Origin: CAZLLV01 sp964560325
GTDB taxonomy: Bacteria; Acidobacteriota; Thermoanaerobaculia; Multivoradales; DATKCC01
Assembly: GCA_964560325.1 (NCBI GenBank)
Contig: CAZLLV010000482.1
Coordinates: 1 to 12,228 of the forward strand
Length of the DNA: 12,228 nt
Reading direction: 5' to 3'
Below the pieces are notes generated by a model. That model was given only the letters and a program-made list of their open reading frames with translations, did not search any database and was not told the origin of the DNA. The position numbers and the translations under genes are program-made. Positions 1-8,334 of this stretch are shown here, one piece after another (positions within the stretch are counted from its first letter, which is position 1; each line of letters starts with the position of its first letter).

Positions 1-29
1 TCGATCGCGGGACGCCGGAAGAATGCGCG

Positions 30-1022
30 TCAGCGGGCCAGGATCTCACCGAGACGGGTTCGCAGCCTCACCTCCTGGCGGGCGCGGCTGACGAGGATGG
101 TGATCTCCTCACCGGGAGATTTCTGCCTGAGGAAGCGGCGCAGGTCTCCGCCCCCGGTAATTGGAGCGTCGTCGATGCGGGTGATGATGTCCCCGCGGGC
201 GAGACCGGCCGCCTGCGCCGGCGTACCCGGTTCGACGAACGCCACGATGATCCCCTCGCGAACGGGAAGTCTGAGCTGCGCCGCGATCTCGGGAGTGACC
301 TCCTCGTACTGGATACCGAGGAAGGCGCGACGAATGACGCCGGTCGTGAGAAGCTGCTCCGCGACGTCGCGCGCGAGGTTGATGGGAACGGCGAAGCCGA
401 TGCCGCTGGCCAGGCCAGGGTTCACGGCCGCCGTATTGATCCCGATCACCTCGCCCGACGAGTTGAGCAGGGGCCCGCCGGAATTGCCGGGATTGATGGC
501 CGCGTCGGTCTGGATGAGCTCATCCAGCTGATTCCCGAGCGCGCGGTTCAGCCCGGAGACGATGCCGCGGGTCACCGTTCTCTCGAAGCCCAACGGATTC
601 CCGAGGGCGATCGCCGATTGTCCCACCTCGATCTGATCGGAATCCGCGAGGGGAGCGGCGGGAAGGTTGGTACCCGCGATGCGAACGACCGCGATGTCGA
701 TCGACGGGTCCCGACCGAGAACGGCGCCGACGTATTCGGATCCATCGGCGAGAGAGACCCTCACCTGTTCCGCGTTACCCACCACGTGGGCGTTGGTGAC
801 GATCACCCCGTCGCCGCGGATCAGCACGCCCGAACCGGCCCCTGAAGAGGTCTGGATGCCGACCACCGCCGGTGTCGCCCGGCGGGTCACGTCGATCGAA
901 GTTCGTTCCTCCGCGCTGAGCCCCCGCTGGGCGGCGGCCGTGCCGGCCCCGACGGTCGTCATCGCCGCACACGCCAGCGTGACGGCGAGGGGGGCGGCCT
1001 TCCAGGGCATGGTGTATCCCAT
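30..1022 (-). CDS. HtrA/Deg-family trypsin-like serine protease with one PDZ domain
   Basis: The product is a 330-residue envelope protease or chaperone of the HtrA/Deg family, which degrades or refolds misfolded exported proteins. Residues 1-31 look like a Sec signal peptide: a Lys at 8, a hydrophobic core, and an Ala-Ala-Ala site ending near 31. The trypsin-like domain covers about 42-230. Its catalytic triad is His79 (TNAHV), Asp109 (SIDIAV) and Ser181 (GNSGGPL). A single C-terminal PDZ domain spans about 235-322 and begins with the FLGIQ-type segment. With one PDZ it resembles DegS, HhoA or MucD-like short forms, but a signal peptide rather than a retained anchor seems likely. I chose the ATG at 1022 because GGAGAG lies just upstream. 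An ATG 24 bases further upstream (1046) lacks a good ribosome site, and an ATG at 1010 is also possible. The gene is 91 bases downstream of ppc on the same strand, so it may be read through from there or have its own promoter. Confidence 0.92.
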   Translation of the reverse strand: MGYTMPWKAAPLAVTLACAAMTTVGAGTAAAQRGLSAEERTSIDVTRRATPAVVGIQTSSGAGSGVLIRGDGVIVTNAHVVGNAEQVRVSLADGSEYVGAVLGRDPSIDIAVVRIAGTNLPAAPLADSDQIEVGQSAIALGNPLGFERTVTRGIVSGLNRALGNQLDELIQTDAAINPGNSGGPLLNSSGEVIGINTAAVNPGLASGIGFAVPINLARDVAEQLLTTGVIRRAFLGIQYEEVTPEIAAQLRLPVREGIIVAFVEPGTPAQAAGLARGDIITRIDDAPITGGGDLRRFLRQKSPGEEITILVSRARQEVRLRTRLGEILAR

Positions 1023-1113
1023 CGTCACTCTCCGTGATCGGCGCATGATGATCGTTGAAAGTCACCCATCCAACCTCCCCACCCCGGTCCAGGGGAGCCA
1101 TCCCGCGACCGCC

Positions 1114-3966
1114 TCACCCCGTGCTCTGCATCGCGGCCGCGATCCCGTTGATCGACAGGTAGATCGCCTCGCGCAGCGCCTTCTTCTCTTCCTCCCCCGT
1201 CGCCGCCCGGTGCCGCCGCAGCAGCTCGATCTGGAGCAGGTTGAGCACATCCGTGTACGGGTTCCGGAGCGCGATCGACTTCTGGATCACCGGGTTCGTA
1301 TCGAGTAGCTCCTCTTGCCCCGTGATCGCCAGGATCGCCTCCCGCGCGCGCCGGAAGTCCTCCGCGATCCGGGCGTGGAAATCGCTCGCGCCCTCCTCCT
1401 CGTCCCCCTCCGCCGCCAGCCGCGCGTAACGCTCCGCGATCTCCAGCCGTGCCCGCGCCATCTCCCGCTGCGCGTTGTTCACCACCGCCGTCAGAAACGG
1501 CCACTCCCGGTAGAGCCGCGCGAGCGCCTCCCGCGCCCCCGGCTCCCCCTCCAAGACCTCCGCGAGCGCCCGCCCGATCCCGTACCAGCCCGGCACCAGG
1601 TACCGCGTCTGCGTCCACGCGAAGCCCCACGGGATCGCCCGCAGCCCCTCGAAATCGACCTCGTCCGTCGAGCCGCGCGACACCGGCCGCGAAGCGATCG
1701 GCAGGTTGCTGATCTGCTCGATCGGCGTCGCCGCCGTGTACCAGCGCCAGAAGCCGGGATCGTCGATCAGCTCCCGGTACGCGCGCTGCGAGCGCTCGGC
1801 GACCGCCGACATCAGCCGTGCCGCCGCCGCGTCGATCCGCTCCCCGCTCGCCTCCTCGCCCTCGCCCGCGGTCGCCAGGAGCATCGCGCTCACGATCTGC
1901 TCCAGGTGGCGCCGGGCGATCGCCTCGAGCGAGTAGCGGAACGAGATCACCTCCCCCTGCTCGGTGAAGCGGATCCGCCCGTCGTGCACCACCGGCGGCA
2001 TCGCGAGGATCGCCTGGCCCGCTCGGCCGCCGCCCCGGCCGACCGTGCCGCCCCGGCCGTGGAAGAGCCGGAAGTCGACGCCGTGCTCCCGGCAGACCCG
2101 CCCGAGCGCCTCCTGCGCCCGGTGGAGCGCCCAGTTCGCCATCCAGTAGCCGCCGTCCTTGTTGCTGTCCGAGTAGCCGAGCATGATCTCCTGGAAGCGC
2201 CCCCGGTCCTCCAGGTGGCGGCTGTAGGCGGGGTGGGCGAAGAGAGCAGCCATTCGCTCGCCCGCCGCCTCCAGGTCCTCGACCGTCTCGAAGAGCGGCA
2301 CCAGGTCGAGCGGACAGGCGGTGCGCTCGCCGCCCTCCGATCCGGCGCGCCAGAGCCCGGCCTCCTTGGCGAGCAGCAGCACCTCCAGCAGGTCGCTCGG
2401 CTCGTGGGTCATCGAAACCACGAAGCAGGAGAGCGAGCCCGGATCGCGCCGGAGGGCCCCGCCGGCGATGCGGAGCGTCTCGAGCAGGTCGCGGGTCGGC
2501 GGCGAAAGGGCCGCGCCCGGCGCGAGCAGCGGACGCGGCTGATCGAGCTCCCGCTCGAGGACCGCGAGCTTCTCCTCCTCCGGCAGATCGGCGTAGCCGG
2601 AGGTGACGCCCGCGAGGCGGAAGATCTCGTCGAGCGCCGCCTCGTGGACGCCGCTGTGCTGGCGCACGTCGAGGCCGGCGAGGCGGAAGCTGAAGGCGCC
2701 GGCCAGGACCCGCACCCGGTGGAGGCGCCCGTGGGAGGCCGCTTCGGCGAAGCCGCTCTCCACGAGCGCCCGGGCGAGGCGCTCGAGGTCGGCGTGGAAG
2801 TCGTCGAGCCGGTACCGCTCGGCCTCGGCGTCCAGGTCTCCGTCGTCCCCGGCGGCGCTCCGCAGCGCCTCCAGGTGCCCGATCCACCGATCGACCTCGA
2901 TCCGGAACGGCTCGTGCGCGAGCTGACGGTCCCCGCCCGCCGCCGCCCCGCGCGCGAGCGCCTCCGACACCTTCACCTGCCGGTCCGAAAGCGACAGCTC
3001 CGCGCGCAGCGACCGGAGCTCGTGGAGGAGGAGGCCGAGCGCCCGGCGGCGCTGCAGGTCGACGGTCCAGCGGGTGACCTCGGGGGTGACGTTCGGGTTG
3101 CCGTCCCGGTCGCTGCCGATCCACGAGCGCATGCGGAGGAAGGGTGGCGGGGCCGCGGCGGCACCGGGCTCGATCCCGCCCTCGTCCTCGGGGAAGTGCT
3201 TGCGCAGGGCGAAGCCAGCGTCCCGGTGGAGCCGGGGCACCGTCTCCCATAGGGTGCCGCCCAGGAAGTAGAGACCGAGCTCCACCTCGTCGCGCACGCT
3301 CGGGCGCTCGGCCGCGACCTCGTCCGTGGCGAGCAGCAGGGCGATCTCGACGTACAGCCGGTCGAGCGCCTCCTCCCGCTCCTCGGGTGTCGGGCCGCCC
3401 GGCTCGCGCTCCTTCTCCCGGCCGCCCTGGAGCCGGGCGAGGAGGTCGGCGATCCGCTGGAGCTTGACCAGGACCGTGCGCCGGCGCGCCTCGGTCGGAT
3501 GGGCGGTGAGAGTGGGCTGGACGTCCAGGCGCCCGAACAGCTCGCGCACCCGCTCGGCGCTCCAGCCCTCGGCGGCGAGCCGGCCGACCGCCTGATCGAT
3601 CGACTCGGGGCGTGGCTCGCCGTCGGCCGCGCGGGAGCGCTCCCGGTTGATCCGGACGATCTCCCGCTTCTCGGCCTGGTTGACCAGGTGGAAGAAGGTG
3701 GTGAAGGCGCGGAGCAGCCAGCGGATCTCGGGAAGGTCGAGGCCGGCGATCCGTTCGGCAGCCTCCTCGCGCGCGGCCGGGTCGCCCTCCTGCGCCGCCC
3801 GCTTGCAGGCGAGGCGCAGCTCCTCGACCCGCGCCAGCGTCGCGTCGCCGGCCTGGGCGCGGATGGCGTGGCCCAGGAGGGTGCCGACGAGGTTGATCTG
3901 CTCGGAGAGCGGCCGGGAGATGCCGGTGCCCTCGGCCTCGACCTCCAGGCCCCGCCACCGGCTCAC
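1114..3966 (-). CDS. ppc: Phosphoenolpyruvate carboxylase
   Basis: This cytoplasmic enzyme carboxylates phosphoenolpyruvate with bicarbonate to oxaloacetate and refills the TCA cycle. The protein is 950 residues, within the family's usual 880-970. Visible signatures are the catalytic His156 in TLTAHPTE, the WIGSDRDGNPNVT segment, Lys603 in GYSDSNKDGGY, and the glycine-rich loop FHGRGGTVGRGGG with Arg638 and Arg644. LRNPYTD (Arg901) lies near the C-terminus. I place the start at a GTG (3966), since GGAGG sits six bases upstream and homology begins right after it. The same frame stays open another 200 codons upstream, but that part is antisense-like read-through inside the preceding gene's territory. 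It lies 56 bases downstream of the GT20 gene, probably in one transcript. Oddities are that the C-terminal tetrapeptide is QSTG instead of the near-universal (Q/R)NTG, and that Lys positions linked to aspartate or malate inhibition in E. coli are Arg here (677, probably 838). Confidence 0.96.
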   Translation of the reverse strand: MSRWRGLEVEAEGTGISRPLSEQINLVGTLLGHAIRAQAGDATLARVEELRLACKRAAQEGDPAAREEAAERIAGLDLPEIRWLLRAFTTFFHLVNQAEKREIVRINRERSRAADGEPRPESIDQAVGRLAAEGWSAERVRELFGRLDVQPTLTAHPTEARRRTVLVKLQRIADLLARLQGGREKEREPGGPTPEEREEALDRLYVEIALLLATDEVAAERPSVRDEVELGLYFLGGTLWETVPRLHRDAGFALRKHFPEDEGGIEPGAAAAPPPFLRMRSWIGSDRDGNPNVTPEVTRWTVDLQRRRALGLLLHELRSLRAELSLSDRQVKVSEALARGAAAGGDRQLAHEPFRIEVDRWIGHLEALRSAAGDDGDLDAEAERYRLDDFHADLERLARALVESGFAEAASHGRLHRVRVLAGAFSFRLAGLDVRQHSGVHEAALDEIFRLAGVTSGYADLPEEEKLAVLERELDQPRPLLAPGAALSPPTRDLLETLRIAGGALRRDPGSLSCFVVSMTHEPSDLLEVLLLAKEAGLWRAGSEGGERTACPLDLVPLFETVEDLEAAGERMAALFAHPAYSRHLEDRGRFQEIMLGYSDSNKDGGYWMANWALHRAQEALGRVCREHGVDFRLFHGRGGTVGRGGGRAGQAILAMPPVVHDGRIRFTEQGEVISFRYSLEAIARRHLEQIVSAMLLATAGEGEEASGERIDAAAARLMSAVAERSQRAYRELIDDPGFWRWYTAATPIEQISNLPIASRPVSRGSTDEVDFEGLRAIPWGFAWTQTRYLVPGWYGIGRALAEVLEGEPGAREALARLYREWPFLTAVVNNAQREMARARLEIAERYARLAAEGDEEEGASDFHARIAEDFRRAREAILAITGQEELLDTNPVIQKSIALRNPYTDVLNLLQIELLRRHRAATGEEEKKALREAIYLSINGIAAAMQSTG

Positions 3967-3980
3967 GCTGCGCCTCCGCC
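3961..3980 (-). promoter_or_regulatory. Ribosome binding site fixing the GTG start of ppc
   Basis: Read on the minus strand, GGAGG is followed by the six bases CGCAGC and then GTG (3966-3964). This is an almost ideal Shine-Dalgarno spacing. It decides for the GTG start over any upstream codon of the long open frame. The predicted protein then begins MSRWRGLEVEAEG, just before the first family-like helix. Confidence 0.75.
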
Positions 3981-4022
3981 CGTCACCGGCCGATGATACG
4001 CCGACCGGGGCGCGTCCACGAG

Positions 4023-5585
4023 CTAATGCGCGACCACCTCGGGCCGCTCCTCGCCGGGCGCGCTCGCGAGAGCCGCCGCCAGGTAGCTCGCCGCCCAGTG
4101 GTAGGCGTCCTCGTTGCGTACCGTCGCGCGCAGCCGCTCCATCCGCTGGCGCCGCTCCTCGTCCGTCAGACCGAGCGCCCGGTGCAGGCTCTCGGCGAAA
4201 CCGACCTCGTCCCACGGGTTGACCAGCACCGCGCCGTCCTCGAGCTGCGCGGCCGCGCCGGCGAAGCGGGAGAGCACCAGGACCCGGCTCTCCTCCAGGT
4301 CGGCGGCGCAGAACTCCTTGGCCACCAGGTTCATCCCGTCCTCGAGCGGGGTGACGATCGCCGTGTCGGCCAGCCGGTAGTGGGAGATCAGCTCGGTCTG
4401 CGAGAGACATCGGTAGCGGTACTGGACCGGCACCCAGCCCGGCAGGCCGAAGCGGCCGTTGATCTCGCCCACCAGGCGCTCGATCTCGACCTTGAGCGCG
4501 TCGTACGCCGGGATGCCCTCGCGGCTCGGAACGACCACCTGGAGCAGCGTCACCTTGTGCCGCCACTCGGGATGCCGCTCGAGCAGCGCGCCGAACGCCT
4601 TGAGCTTGTGGCGTACGCCCTTGGTGTAGTCGAGGCGGTCGACGCCGAGGAGGATCCTGTGGCCGTTGACGTGCTCGCGCTGCTCGGAGAGCGTCTCCGC
4701 GACGTCGGCCGAGGCCGCCTTCCGGGCGATGGCGTAGAAGTCGACGCCGGTGGGGAAGGCGCCGACCCGGAAGCGCCGCCGGCGTCCGCCGATCGTGGCG
4801 CCGATCGTGACCGGGTGCCCGGCGCCGAGCTCGGGGTCCGGATCGAGGCGCCGCAGGCAGGCGAGGAAGTTCGCCACGTGGCGGGCGGTCTGGAAGCCGA
4901 GCAGGTCGTAGTCGAGCAGGGCGTCGAGGATCCGCTCGGCCCAGGGGATGCGGTAGAAGAGCTCGGGCGGCGGGAAGGGCGTGTGGAGAAAGAACGACAA
5001 TCCCTTTGTAATTCCGTGCTCCCGGAGCTCGCGCCCGACCTCGAGCAGGTGGTGGTCGTGCACCCAGACCTGGTCGCCCTCCCGGTGGATCGAGGCGAGC
5101 TCTTTCGCATAGCGGCGGTTCACCCGCACGTACGCCTCGCGCGCCTGCGGGTCGATCAGCGTTTGATCGGGCAGACCGTGGAAGATCGGCCAGAGCACCT
5201 GCGAAGCGAAGCCGGCATCGTAGCCGCGGATCTCCTCCGCGCCGAGGCTGACGGCGTGCAGGCGGTAGGGGAGGCCGGCCTCCGGCAGCTCGAGGTCTCC
5301 CTCGGGCGCGCCCTCTTCCCGCGCCACTCCCGGCCAGCCGAGCCAGATCCCGCCGCGCGCCTCGAGCGCCGGCTCGACCGCCCGCACCAGTCCGCCGTCG
5401 GTCGCGCGGACGGCCCAGGGGGCATCGGGACCGGTGCGCACGAGCGAGACGGGCAGGTCGTGGGAGGCGACGAGGATGCGCCCGTGCGGACCGAAGCGGC
5501 CCGTGCGGGCGTCGGTCAGCTCGGGCGGAGGTGAGGGGGAGCGGGAGAGAGACTCGTCTTGCGTGGTACGGCTCGGCAACGTCAT
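4023..5585 (-). CDS. otsA: GT20-family alpha,alpha-trehalose-phosphate synthase or related glycosyl-phosphate synthase
   Basis: The protein is 520 residues. Family members transfer glucose from UDP-glucose to glucose-6-phosphate, giving trehalose-6-phosphate, in the cytoplasm. Donor-site and core residues of the E. coli OtsA type are present: Trp81, Trp132 in LWPIFH, Asp177 in WVHDHHLL, His201 in FLHTPFP, Arg317 and Lys322 in GVDRLDYTKG, Arg355 in PSREG, and Asp416 with Glu424 in EDGMNLVAKE. No phosphatase (HAD) domain follows. Two acceptor-side residues differ: the usual SNR near the N-terminus reads SHD (Asp43 for Arg), and the usual Tyr-Tyr before LWP is Tyr122-Asp123. The acceptor may therefore not be glucose-6-phosphate, and glucosylglycerol-phosphate synthases are relatives with other acceptors. 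The first 35 residues are a Ser/Pro-rich tail absent from E. coli. The ATG at 5585 has GGAG seven bases upstream. No otsB phosphatase lies in the window. The family is certain; the exact substrate is not. Confidence 0.88.
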   Translation of the reverse strand: MTLPSRTTQDESLSRSPSPPPELTDARTGRFGPHGRILVASHDLPVSLVRTGPDAPWAVRATDGGLVRAVEPALEARGGIWLGWPGVAREEGAPEGDLELPEAGLPYRLHAVSLGAEEIRGYDAGFASQVLWPIFHGLPDQTLIDPQAREAYVRVNRRYAKELASIHREGDQVWVHDHHLLEVGRELREHGITKGLSFFLHTPFPPPELFYRIPWAERILDALLDYDLLGFQTARHVANFLACLRRLDPDPELGAGHPVTIGATIGGRRRRFRVGAFPTGVDFYAIARKAASADVAETLSEQREHVNGHRILLGVDRLDYTKGVRHKLKAFGALLERHPEWRHKVTLLQVVVPSREGIPAYDALKVEIERLVGEINGRFGLPGWVPVQYRYRCLSQTELISHYRLADTAIVTPLEDGMNLVAKEFCAADLEESRVLVLSRFAGAAAQLEDGAVLVNPWDEVGFAESLHRALGLTDEERRQRMERLRATVRNEDAYHWAASYLAAALASAPGEERPEVVAH

Positions 5586-5662
5586 CGAACGGCTCCGTCG
5601 TGCTGCGGGTTTCGGGTGAGCTGCGGTTCTCCGGGTCCGCCGGGGCGGCCGGGACGGCAATC

Positions 5663-5689
5663 GCAAGAACCGGCTTTCTGCAAGAACCG
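5663..5689. repeat. Tandem 10-bp direct repeat upstream of the GT20 gene
   Basis: GCAAGAACCG occurs at 5663-5672 and again, identically, at 5680-5689. The copies are separated by seven bases, giving a 17-bp period. They lie 78-104 bases upstream of the GT20 start codon. Direct repeats so placed may be regulator binding half-sites. Chance similarity is possible, because only two copies exist. Confidence 0.5.
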
Positions 5690-5731
5690 CTCCGGCGCTT
5701 TCCGCCGCTCCCACGGTAGCGGCAGGCGTTG

Positions 5732-5763
5732 GCGGCGCCGTCACGGGCCGGTGACGGCGCTGC
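5732..5763. promoter_or_regulatory. Inverted repeat (candidate operator) abutting the glgP -10 box
   Basis: GCGCCGTCAC (5735-5744) and GTGACGGCGC (5751-5760) are perfect inverted copies around a six-base centre. Allowing one G-T mismatch, the symmetry extends to 13 bp per arm (5732-5763). The repeat fills the -35 and spacer region and stops directly at the TATATT box, where a bound repressor would exclude polymerase. It sits between divergent genes rather than after a gene, so an operator is likelier than a terminator. The protein that binds is unknown. Confidence 0.55.
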
Positions 5764-5769
5764 TATATT
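5761..5769 (+). promoter_or_regulatory. Extended -10 promoter of glgP
   Basis: TGCTATATT matches the extended -10 pattern TGnTATAAT at all but one base and is one of the few AT-rich stretches in the region. The expected start of transcription is near 5775, giving a leader of about 43 bases before the ATG at 5818. No good -35 box lies 17 bases upstream, which is normal for extended -10 promoters. The inverted repeat adjoins it. Confidence 0.55.
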
Positions 5770-5788
5770 CGGGGACCAGCGATCCCGA

Positions 5789-5804
5789 TCCGGCCCCGGC
5801 CGGA
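5789..5804 (+). promoter_or_regulatory. GC-rich hairpin in the predicted glgP leader
   Basis: TCCGGCC and GGCCGGA flank two C residues, forming a stem of at least six G-C-rich pairs with a four-base loop in RNA. It overlaps the only GGAG-like sequence (5802-5805) upstream of the 5818 start codon, so it might limit ribosome access. There is no T-run, so it is not an intrinsic terminator. This is a modest structural observation only. Confidence 0.35.
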
Positions 5805-5817
5805 GTACCCGAAGAGA

Positions 5818-8331
<2,514 letters not shown>

Positions 8332-8334
8332 AGG

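Larger units (their letters stand above)
5586..5817. promoter_or_regulatory. Divergent intergenic region between the GT20 gene and glgP
   Basis: These 232 bases separate two divergently transcribed carbohydrate genes and must hold both promoters. On the glgP side there is a clear extended -10 element and an inverted repeat, and a GC-rich hairpin lies in the predicted leader. On the GT20 side there is a 10-bp direct repeat (5663-5689), but I could not find a convincing -35/-10 pair. No gene-like frame with family similarity was seen here. Confidence 0.7.

Noticed and set aside
1030..1075. Possible sigma-E-like or sigma-70 promoter ahead of the htrA-type gene
   Set aside because: Only weak partial matches (TTGGAT with CATCAT, or a GACTTT fragment) were found, not enough to call a promoter.
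1080..1100. Imperfect inverted repeat CCCCTGG/ACCGGGG between ppc and the htrA-type gene as a terminator
   Set aside because: The stem is short and mismatched and has no T-run, so read-through from ppc cannot be excluded.
1025..3958. A 977-codon open frame on the minus strand overlapping ppc in another frame
   Set aside because: It is dominated by Arg, Gly, Ala and Pro with low complexity and has no family similarity. It is a shadow of GC-rich codon use in ppc.
3967..4566. A 200-residue N-terminal extension of PEP carboxylase
   Set aside because: The frame is open but overlaps the 3' end of the GT20 gene. The GTG at 3966 has a strong ribosome site, and the family length fits without the extension.
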